Positions 1 to 5,528 of a stretch of DNA of 6,892 bases are shown here, piece after piece. The position numbers and the translations under genes are program-made. Under the pieces are notes generated by a model. It saw only the letters and a list, made by a program, of their open reading frames with translations, made no database searches and had not been told where the DNA came from. How positions within the stretch are numbered: the stretch's first letter is position 1; each line of letters starts with the position of its first letter. Origin of the DNA: CAZVCJ01 sp964625745 (GTDB taxonomy: Bacteria; Chloroflexota; Anaerolineae; VGOG01); assembly GCA_964625745.1 (NCBI GenBank), contig CAZVCJ010000203.1, positions 1 through 6,892 of the forward strand, given 5' to 3'.

Positions 1-768
1 CCGGCCTACGTTCACCTGCCGCTGGCGGTGATGGCTGGAGCGTTGGGCGCTGGGATATGGGGCGCGATTCCCGGCTTGCTCAAGGCCTGGACGGGAGCTC
101 ACGAGGTGATCAACACTATCATGATGAACTGGATTGCCTTCCGCCTGACCGAGTATCTGCTTAGAGAGCCGTTGGAAAAGGCGCAGGGTACTCACCGCAC
201 TCCGGAAATCCTGCCTACGGCGGAATTACCTCGCTTCTTCCCTCATCCACTCCGCCTGCACGCCGGCCTGATCCTGGCCCTGGCGGCGGCTGTGTTCGTC
301 TACTGGTTTCTGTGGAAGACGACCTGGGGCTTTGAGATGCGCACGGTAGGCGCTAACCCCGACGCGGCGCGCTACGGCGGTATCAGCATCAAGCGGAACA
401 TCGTGCTGGCCATGTTCATTAGCGGGGCCTTGGCCGGTCTCTCTGGGGCCAGCGAGTCGCTGGGGATCACCCACAACATGTCGCTGGGCTTCTCGGCCGG
501 CTATGGGTTTGACTCCATTGCCCTGGCCCTGTTGGGCGGCAGTCACCCGCTGGGTGTGGTGCTGGCCAGCTTGCTCTTTGGGGTGTTGCGCGCCGGCGGC
601 ACGCGGATGATGTCCGTGGCGGGCATTCCCCTGGAGATCATCTCCATCGTGCAGTCTATGGTCATCGTCTTCATCGCCGCACCGGCCATCATCCGAGGCA
701 TCTATCGGCTGCGCGCTGAGAGAGAGGAGCTGGGGCCGGCCATGATCACCCGTGGTTGGGGTAGCTAA
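1..768 (+). CDS. ABC transporter permease, nucleoside/BMP type (first permease, 5' truncated)
   Basis: Inner-membrane permease of the branched-chain/ribose-type family (BPD_transp_2), closest in style to the first permease of purine-nucleoside importers (YufP/NupP type). It would form half of the channel for an importer fed by a BMP-family lipoprotein. The reading frame is open from base 1, giving 255 visible codons, so the true start lies upstream; the GTG at 28 is internal. Visible marks are the EVINTIMMNW segment near the start, the cytoplasmic ATPase-coupling loop GFEMRTVGANPDAARYGGI (331-387), and hydrophobic segments on both sides of it, including GYGFDSIALALLGG (508-549). The charged tail IYRLRAEREE follows the last membrane segment. 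The stop at 766-768 is 17 bases before the second permease, which has its own AGGAGA site, so the two are an operon. Family assignment is firm. The nucleoside substrate is inferred from sequence style and the pairing, not proven. Confidence 0.9.
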   Translation, partial: PAYVHLPLAVMAGALGAGIWGAIPGLLKAWTGAHEVINTIMMNWIAFRLTEYLLREPLEKAQGTHRTPEILPTAELPRFFPHPLRLHAGLILALAAAVFVYWFLWKTTWGFEMRTVGANPDAARYGGISIKRNIVLAMFISGALAGLSGASESLGITHNMSLGFSAGYGFDSIALALLGGSHPLGVVLASLLFGVLRAGGTRMMSVAGIPLEIISIVQSMVIVFIAAPAIIRGIYRLRAEREELGPAMITRGWGS

Positions 769-785
769 AACAGGAGAGAATAAGC

Positions 786-2009
786 ATGTCCGAAAAATGG
801 CGCGAGATTCTGACCAGGGAGAAAGTCCTCGGCGTCGTATGCATGATCATCGGCCTGATCATCATCGCTGTGGCCGCCCTGTCCCTGGAGAGCGGTGAGG
901 TGGCGACTTTCTTTGACGAGAAGATCGGGACGCTGTTTGCGCCACCTTCCCAGGCCACGCTGTACGCCCTGGGCACCCTGTGCTTCTTCATAGGCGGCTG
1001 GCAGCTCTACCGCGGGTTCCGCTCGACGGGGGTATTGCTGGGAGCGGCGGGCTTCCTGATGGTGGCCTCGTTCCTGATCACTCTCACCAGCGGCAAGGAG
1101 CTCAATCTACCGGGCCTGCTACAGACCACCCTAACGTCGGCCACCCCCCTGACTTTGGGTGCTCTGAGTGGCGTGTTCTGCGAACGCGCTGGCGTGGTGA
1201 ATATCGCCATCGAGGGCATGATGCTCTTCGGAGCCTTTGCGGCCATCGCCGCCACTTCTCTGTCCGGTAATCACTGGATCGGGATGTTAGCCGCGGTACT
1301 TACAGGTGGAATCATAGCCGTGCTGCACGCCGTCTTGTCCGTGACTTACAGGGTGGACCAGATCATCAGCGGCACGGTGATCAACATCCTGGCCGCCGGA
1401 GCTACGCGCTATCTAAAGATCCGTATCTTGTCGCCGGCCGACCTGAACAGCCCAGGTCCCATCGCCAACATGCGCATCCCGATATTGGTTGATCTGCCGA
1501 TAGTGGGCAAGTTCTTCGACAACAACCCGACGGTGTTCATCATGCTCGTCCTGGTGGTGATAGTCACATTTGTCATATTCTACACCCCGTGGGGTCTGCG
1601 AACCCGGTCGGTGGGCGAGCACCCTCGCGCGGCCGACACCGTCGGCGTTGACGTGATTCGCATGCGTTACATCAACGTGATCATCGGGGGGCTCATCGCT
1701 GGCATCGGTGGGTCGTACTTCTCGCTGGGCCTGGGTCAGTTCGAGGACAACATGACCCACGGCCAGGGGTTCATCGCCCTGGCAGCGATGATCTTCGGCA
1801 ACTGGACGCCGGTGGGCAGCTTCCTGGCCGCGCTTCTGTTCGGCTTCGCCGATGCGATACAGGGCAAGATGCAGAGCGTCCTGCGGGTGGGGTTGCCTCC
1901 GGAGTTCTTGCAGATGGCGCCATACATCCTGACCATGATCGTGCTGGCCGGTGTCGTTGGCCGGGCCATCCCGCCCGCCGCCGACGGCCAGCCGTACGAG
2001 AAGCAGTAG
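786..2009 (+). CDS. ABC transporter permease, nucleoside/BMP type (second permease, with N-terminal extension)
   Basis: Second permease of the same importer (YufQ/NupQ style, BPD_transp_2 family), 407 residues. The ATG at 786 follows AGGAGA (772-777) by 8 bases. The core begins near residue 109 and shows the typical CERAGVVNIAIEGMM segment (132-146), a VDQIISGTVIN segment (190-200), the ATPase-coupling loop GLRTRSVGEHPRAADTVGVDV (270-290), and the FIALAAMIFGNWTPVGSFLAA stretch (329-349) near the last membrane segments. Residues 1-108 are an extension not needed for the core fold. It holds three likely membrane helices, about 15-33, 57-74 and 81-100, with a soluble loop of about 20 residues between the first two. 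Family members without the extension are, from memory, about 300-330 residues. The gene ends 7 bases before the assembly gap, so its 3' neighbour is not certain. Substrate, probably purine nucleosides, is inferred. Confidence 0.92.
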   Translation: MSEKWREILTREKVLGVVCMIIGLIIIAVAALSLESGEVATFFDEKIGTLFAPPSQATLYALGTLCFFIGGWQLYRGFRSTGVLLGAAGFLMVASFLITLTSGKELNLPGLLQTTLTSATPLTLGALSGVFCERAGVVNIAIEGMMLFGAFAAIAATSLSGNHWIGMLAAVLTGGIIAVLHAVLSVTYRVDQIISGTVINILAAGATRYLKIRILSPADLNSPGPIANMRIPILVDLPIVGKFFDNNPTVFIMLVLVVIVTFVIFYTPWGLRTRSVGEHPRAADTVGVDVIRMRYINVIIGGLIAGIGGSYFSLGLGQFEDNMTHGQGFIALAAMIFGNWTPVGSFLAALLFGFADAIQGKMQSVLRVGLPPEFLQMAPYILTMIVLAGVVGRAIPPAADGQPYEKQ

Positions 2010-2016
2010 GGCTTGG

Positions 2017-2116
2017 NNNNNNNNNNNNNNNNNNNNNNNNNNNNNNNNNNNNNNNNNNNNNNNNNNNNNNNNNNNNNNNNNNNNNNNNNNNNNNNNNNNN
2101 NNNNNNNNNNNNNNNN
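2017..2116. other. assembly gap of 100 N
   Basis: Exactly 100 consecutive N. This is the conventional filler for a scaffold join of unknown size, so the real distance is not known. It hides the intergenic region after the second permease and the 5' end of the URO-D-family gene. A reading frame running through it from the permease tail is an artefact. Confidence 0.98.
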
Positions 2117-2118
2117 GT

Positions 2119-3246
2119 CTACCCCCAGAGCCCGCCGAAGCGCGGGCTATTTTGGAAGAACACTATGGCCGGCCAGAAGCGGCCTCCATCACTCCACGCC
2201 GGCGGGTGGAGATGGCTCTGCACCACGAGGAACCTGATCGGGTACCCTTCGATTTCTGGGCCGTGCCTGAGGTGTGGGCGGCGCTGCGCTGCTATCTGGA
2301 TGCGGACGACGATGCTGATGTGCTGCGTCTGCTGGGCGTTGACTGCCGCTGGGTGCGCACCGATTACGTGGGGCCGGCGCCTATTGTACAGGAGGACGGC
2401 AGCTATTACGACGCTTTTGGCACCCACCGCCGTTCGGTATCCAACGAGTTCTGCACCTACGAGGAATATGCTGGCTATCCCCTGGCCGATGTCCAGACGG
2501 TGGCCGAAGTGGAGAGCTGGCCGGGCTGGCCCCCAACGGAGCATTGGGATGTCGGTACCCTGAAAGACAAGATCCAGGCCCTCAACCGGGAGACGCAATA
2601 CTGGCTTTGCTACGAGGTGGGGGGCATCTTCGAGTGGTCGTGGGGGCTGCGTGGCTTCGAGCAGTTCCTGATGGACCTGGTGACTCAACCGGAGATAGCC
2701 TGCGCCATCATGGACTGCTACACCGACCTTTACATCGCCAACGTGACCCGTGTGCTGGAAACAGCCAACGGCGGCATTGACATGGTCTACACCTACGACG
2801 ACGTGGGTGCCCAGCGGGGGCTGCTCATCTCGAAGACCTTATGGCGAGAGCTCATTCTACCCCGTCACCTGCGGCTGAACGCGGCCATCCGTCGCTTTCC
2901 GGTCAAGATCATGTACCACTCCTGCGGAGCAATCTATCCCCTCATCGGCGCCCTGGCCGATGAGCTAGGCATTGACGTGCTCAATCCCTTGCAACCCCGG
3001 GCGGCTGGCATGGACGCGGCTCGCATCAAAAGAGAGTTCGGTGACCGGCTGTCGTTCTATGGCGCCGTTGACATCCAGCGGACTCTGCCCAGGGGCACGC
3101 CCCAGGAAGTGCGGGCCGAAGTGCAGGAACGCTGCCGGGTGATGGGCCGGGGTGGGGGCTACATCTGCGCTTCAGCCCATTACATCCAGGCTGACACTCC
3201 CCTGGAAAACATCGTCGCCATGTACACCACGCCCCGGGAGAAGTAG
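2119..3246 (+). CDS. uroporphyrinogen decarboxylase (URO-D) family protein, 5' end in gap
   Basis: A member of the URO-D superfamily, whose branch outside heme synthesis includes cobalamin/coenzyme M methyltransferases (MtaA/MtbA) that use zinc to activate a thiol. 375 codons are visible; the first are in the gap, unless translation starts at an internal codon such as ATG 2212. The hallmark ITPRRRVEMALHHEEPDRVPF (2191-2253) is the usual N-terminal signature of this branch. Later come DMVYTYDDVGAQRG (2779-2820), the H-x-C pair in MYHSCGAI (His 2917, Cys 2923), GAVDIQRTLPRGT (3061-3099) and GGGYICASAHYIQADTPLENI (3151-3213). The arginine-rich RQAGR motif of true HemE is absent, so heme biosynthesis is unlikely. 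H-x-C matches the first two zinc ligands of MtaA/MtbA; the third could be Cys 3166 or His 3178. No corrinoid protein is visible nearby. The substrate is unknown. Two tandem TAG stops end the gene. Confidence 0.88.
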   Translation, partial: LPPEPAEARAILEEHYGRPEAASITPRRRVEMALHHEEPDRVPFDFWAVPEVWAALRCYLDADDDADVLRLLGVDCRWVRTDYVGPAPIVQEDGSYYDAFGTHRRSVSNEFCTYEEYAGYPLADVQTVAEVESWPGWPPTEHWDVGTLKDKIQALNRETQYWLCYEVGGIFEWSWGLRGFEQFLMDLVTQPEIACAIMDCYTDLYIANVTRVLETANGGIDMVYTYDDVGAQRGLLISKTLWRELILPRHLRLNAAIRRFPVKIMYHSCGAIYPLIGALADELGIDVLNPLQPRAAGMDAARIKREFGDRLSFYGAVDIQRTLPRGTPQEVRAEVQERCRVMGRGGGYICASAHYIQADTPLENIVAMYTTPREK

Positions 3247-3257
3247 TAGGTTATGCC

Positions 3258-4607
3258 ATGCGTGACAAACGCAACAAATACGACAAAAGGGGTTGCCTCG
3301 AAACAGGCCAAAAAGCAGAAGGCGTTTTTGCCAGAATCGCTGCCCAAAAGGGTTGGAGAGTTAAGGCGGCCCCGAGCTATGCCAACATCAATGACCATTG
3401 GGATCTCCTGATCGAGAAAGGGACAGAAAAGCACAGGGTTGATGTGAAGGGCATGAAGCGGGTGAGTCACCGTGACCCTGATGTCCAGGATAAATGGATA
3501 TGGATAGAGTTGCATGGCGTGAGAGAGCGTGACCGTGGCTGGCTGTACGACGGCAAAGCGGAGCTGATAGCTTTTGAAAAGAAGGGGGCGTTCGTCGTCG
3601 TGAAGCGTGCCGACCTGATCAAATTGGTTGAGCAGTTGGTTGACCTGAGCACAACCGTACATTCAGCCGGAGCCGCAAGATACAGGGTTTATAGCAGACC
3701 GGGGCGACCGGACAGAATTACACTGATCGAGACGGAGAAACTGGAGTCCATCGAATGGGATGAATGGCCCAAGTTCTCAGGGGATAGCCTGATGGAATCT
3801 CCAGGAAGCGAAAAGCTTTACTTTCAGGCAGATTCGGTATTCATCTACCACGATGATTTTCTAACCACAGAGTGCGTGGGGGAGAACAGCATTGATCTTA
3901 TCGTAACCTCGCCCCCCTACAACGTGGACATCAAATACGGCTCTTATGATGATGACATCTCCTACGAGGGCTATCTGGAGTTCACCAGGGAGTGGCTGGC
4001 CAGATGCCTGAAGCTCGCAAGAGACGATGGGAGGTTTTGTCTCAACATACCTTTGGACAAGAACAAAGGCGGGCAGCAGAGCGTATGCGCTGACATCACC
4101 ACCATCGCCAAGCAAATTGGCTGGAAATATCACTCCACCATCGTATGGAACGAGCAGAACATCTCCAGGCGAACGGCGTGGGGCTCCTGGCTCAGCGCGT
4201 CCGCCCCTTACGTGATCGCTCCAGTTGAAGTGATCGTTGTCCTTTACAAGAAGCAATGGAAAAAGATAGGTGGGAGCAGGCAGTCTGATATTACCAGGGA
4301 AGAGTTTCTGGAGTGGACCAATGGGGTGTGGAACTTCAGCGGAGAGAGCAAGAAGAGGGCCGGACACCCGGCCCCGTTTCCTGTGGAACTACCGCGAAGG
4401 TGCATAAAGCTGTTTACTTTCGTGGGGGATACGGTGCTCGACCCTTTCCTCGGCAGTGGGTCAACCCTTGTTGCCTGTGTTGAGGGAAAACGGAAAGGGA
4501 TCGGGGTTGAGATTGATAGCAATTATTGTGAGATCGCCAGGCAAAGACTGATTGCTGAAAGCCGTATAAACCAACGCAGTCTTTTTGAGCCAGATGAGCA
4601 TGAGTGA
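3258..4607 (+). CDS. PD-(D/E)XK nuclease-like domain fused to a beta-class site-specific DNA methyltransferase
   Basis: 449 residues in two parts. Residues 1 to about 165 resemble small PD-(D/E)XK nuclease-like proteins: E21 in GQKAEGVF, D49 in NDHWDLLI, and D62/K64 in RVDVKG form an E...D...DxK arrangement, followed by conserved-looking aromatic strands WIWIEL (80-85) and GWLY (94-97). Residues about 185-440 are an amino-methyltransferase that transfers a methyl group from SAM to a DNA base. Catalytic motif IV is TSPPYN (217-222), followed by GRFCLNIP (258-265), TAWGSWLSASAP (306-317), motif X GHPAPFPVELP (369-379), motif I DPFLGSGST (395-403) and the acidic E418. Motif IV before motif I is the beta order. 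SPPY is commoner in N4-cytosine enzymes, but N6-adenine cannot be excluded. The region 330-365 may recognise the target. Base composition is near 50% GC in sampled lines against about 62% in neighbours, suggesting transfer. No separate restriction gene is visible. The start is the first ATG in frame; its ribosome site is weak. Confidence 0.85.
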   Translation: MRDKRNKYDKRGCLETGQKAEGVFARIAAQKGWRVKAAPSYANINDHWDLLIEKGTEKHRVDVKGMKRVSHRDPDVQDKWIWIELHGVRERDRGWLYDGKAELIAFEKKGAFVVVKRADLIKLVEQLVDLSTTVHSAGAARYRVYSRPGRPDRITLIETEKLESIEWDEWPKFSGDSLMESPGSEKLYFQADSVFIYHDDFLTTECVGENSIDLIVTSPPYNVDIKYGSYDDDISYEGYLEFTREWLARCLKLARDDGRFCLNIPLDKNKGGQQSVCADITTIAKQIGWKYHSTIVWNEQNISRRTAWGSWLSASAPYVIAPVEVIVVLYKKQWKKIGGSRQSDITREEFLEWTNGVWNFSGESKKRAGHPAPFPVELPRRCIKLFTFVGDTVLDPFLGSGSTLVACVEGKRKGIGVEIDSNYCEIARQRLIAESRINQRSLFEPDEHE

Positions 4608-4887
4608 CTCAGATGAACTAACACCGGCCATCCTTCACCTGGCCGAAGACTTTCGCCGCCGGCTGGGTACGCTGGATCCCCAGCAGGTGGCCATCTGGCG
4701 GGAGATGACGCCAGCGCGGAAATTGCAGCTTCTCTTCCAGTTGTGGAGTTTTGCCCTCAAAGTGGCCTGGACGACCGAACGCCAGTGGCACCCCGATTTA
4801 TCTCAAGAAGAGTTGTCTCGGCGAGTATGGAGACGCATTCACGGCAGCGAGATGCCCTATGATGCTTCAACCGGTAAGCCCGCATGA
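4594..4887 (+). CDS. small hypothetical protein overlapping the methyltransferase 3' end
   Basis: About 97 residues from the ATG at 4594 (95 from the ATG at 4600); a TTG at 4585 is also in frame. A weak GAG at 4587-4589 is better spaced for 4600. All these starts lie inside the end of the methyltransferase gene, whose stop is at 4605-4607, so translation may be coupled. The protein is soluble and probably helical: an acidic start (MSDSDELTP), then REMTPARKLQLLFQLW and a charged end ending near RRVWRRIHG. The MTPARKLQLL...HPDLSQEELSRRV pattern is reminiscent of short uncharacterised proteins found in Chloroflexota and cyanobacteria, sometimes near nucleotidyltransferase genes; that comparison is from memory and no such gene is seen here. 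I do not know its function. Its composition is closer to the GC-rich neighbours than to the methyltransferase. Confidence 0.6.
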   Translation: MSMSDSDELTPAILHLAEDFRRRLGTLDPQQVAIWREMTPARKLQLLFQLWSFALKVAWTTERQWHPDLSQEELSRRVWRRIHGSEMPYDASTGKPA

Positions 4888-4898
4888 ACTGGTGAAAC

Positions 4899-4932
4899 TT
4901 TACTTGCCGGGTCACTTGTAGTACAATATAGA
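4899..4932 (+). promoter_or_regulatory. candidate sigma-70-type promoter of the DUF433 gene
   Basis: Two overlapping readings fit. One is TTTACT (4899-4904) with TACAAT (4922-4927), spacer 17. The other is TTGCCG (4904-4909) with TATAGA (4927-4932), spacer also 17, and this matches the promoter proposed upstream of the MFS gene. Either would start transcription about 25-35 bases before the DUF433 start codon. The stretch is clearly more AT-rich than the flanking genes. Called by eye only. Confidence 0.55.
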
Positions 4933-4963
4933 TTGAGTCAGCTACTTTCGCAGGAGATACCAG

Positions 4964-5344
4964 ATGAGTCAGACAATCTCTGGCACACAGCAACTTACCC
5001 ATCGGCTAGACATCCTTGAAGGCACCGTCCGTGAGCTACGTGAGTTGCTCCAACCCCGTACCGTTGCTCGGCCAACAGGTGAAGTGACGGAGCATCCCTA
5101 CATCGAGCAACAGGCAAACGTGCTAAGCGGTGAGCCGGTGATCAAAGGGACGCGGACGCCGGTGCGGGCCATCGTCGAACATTGGAAGTTTGGCGAGCCC
5201 CCGGATGAAATTGCTCGCAAGCTTCCTCACTTGCGCCTGGCGCAGATCTTCGACGCTCTCAGCTACTATGACGATCATCGTGACGAGATCGAGCGATATA
5301 TCGTGCTAAACAGGGTGCCGTTGGAAGATGAGCCAACGGGCTAA
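4964..5344 (+). CDS. DUF433 domain protein (antitoxin-like) with N-terminal coiled coil
   Basis: 126 residues. The ATG at 4964 follows AGGAGA (4952-4957) by 6 bases. Residues about 8-30 (LTHRLDILEGTVRELRELLQ) form a heptad-like helix suited to dimerisation. The DUF433 (COG2442) domain spans about 45-115, with its hallmark SGEPVIKGTRTPVRAIVE (55-72) and the helix pair PDEIARKLPHLRLAQIFDALSY (80-101), which resembles a helix-turn-helix. In this family such small proteins commonly act as the antitoxin and DNA-binding partner of a PIN-like (DUF5615) toxin encoded just downstream. No such toxin follows: the gene is closed by a strong terminator, and the next gene is an MFS transporter with its own promoter. 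It may therefore be a solitary regulator, an orphan antitoxin, or a partner of a distant toxin. Domain assignment is firm; function is not. Confidence 0.87.
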   Translation: MSQTISGTQQLTHRLDILEGTVRELRELLQPRTVARPTGEVTEHPYIEQQANVLSGEPVIKGTRTPVRAIVEHWKFGEPPDEIARKLPHLRLAQIFDALSYYDDHRDEIERYIVLNRVPLEDEPTG

Positions 5345-5386
5345 CGAAGAACTTCGGCCTCTGTTCATTTGACTGAGTTCCCAATG

Positions 5387-5420
5387 ATGCTGTGCGGTGC
5401 TACCGCACAGCATTCTTTTT
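5387..5420 (+). terminator. rho-independent terminator after the DUF433 gene
   Basis: A perfect 12-base-pair inverted repeat, ATGCTGTGCGGT (5387-5398) and ACCGCACAGCAT (5402-5413), has a 3-base GCT loop and is followed by TCTTTTT (5414-5420). It lies 43 bases after the DUF433 stop and before the MFS promoter, so it separates the two transcription units. There is no A-run on the left side, so it should act on + strand transcripts only. Confidence 0.93.
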
Positions 5421-5430
5421 GGGAAGCAAC

Positions 5431-5459
5431 TTGCCCTGTAAGTTGACTTGTGGTATAGT
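5431..5459 (+). promoter_or_regulatory. candidate sigma-70-type promoter of the MFS gene
   Basis: TTGCCC (5431-5436), a spacer of 17, and TATAGT (5454-5459). It starts 11 bases after the terminator's T-run. Transcription would begin near 5466, leaving a leader of about 60 bases before the ATG at 5529. The elements closely match the second reading of the promoter upstream of the DUF433 gene (TTGCC, 17 spacer, TATAG). Called by eye only. Confidence 0.6.
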
Positions 5460-5508
5460 TCCTTGGCCTATGAACTCTCATTTGGCCCCTGAGATAGCCT
5501 GTCACACC

Positions 5509-5514
5509 AGGGAG
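5509..5514 (+). promoter_or_regulatory. oddly placed ribosome binding site of the MFS gene
   Basis: AGGGAG is the only purine-rich Shine-Dalgarno-like element in the leader. It is 14 bases from the MFS ATG at 5529, longer than usual, and 4 bases from an out-of-frame ATG at 5519. An in-frame TAA at 5526-5528 rules out an earlier MFS start, so 5529 is the furthest upstream start possible. Confidence 0.45.
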
Positions 5515-5528
5515 CCGCATGGTGATAA

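Noticed and set aside
1951..2116. Open frame joining the end of the second permease, through the N run, to the URO-D protein
   Set aside because: It is open only because N codons are not stops. The part before the gap is an out-of-frame shadow of the permease tail.
2119..2688. 189-codon open frame on the - strand
   Set aside because: It is opposite the URO-D coding region, which has strong family motifs; the reverse translation shows no recognisable domain.
2119..3246. Calling the URO-D-family gene hemE
   Set aside because: The N-terminal RQAGR motif of heme-pathway decarboxylases is absent, and the H-x-C motif points to the methyltransferase-like branch.
3180..3662. 160-codon open frame on the - strand spanning the URO-D/methyltransferase junction
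   Set aside because: Most of it is antisense to two real genes, and its translation shows no recognised motif. It was considered because it crosses the junction.
3861..4367. 168-codon open frame on the - strand
   Set aside because: It lies opposite the methyltransferase catalytic domain and shows no recognisable domain.
4869..4912. Imperfect inverted repeat AACCGGTAAG / CTTGCCGGGT with a 24-base loop
   Set aside because: One mismatch, one G-U pair, a long loop and no T-run; it overlaps the promoter's -35 region and is likely chance.
5344..5357. Small palindrome CGAAG-AA-CTTCG after the DUF433 stop
   Set aside because: Five base pairs with a two-base loop cannot form a stable hairpin; the true terminator is just downstream.
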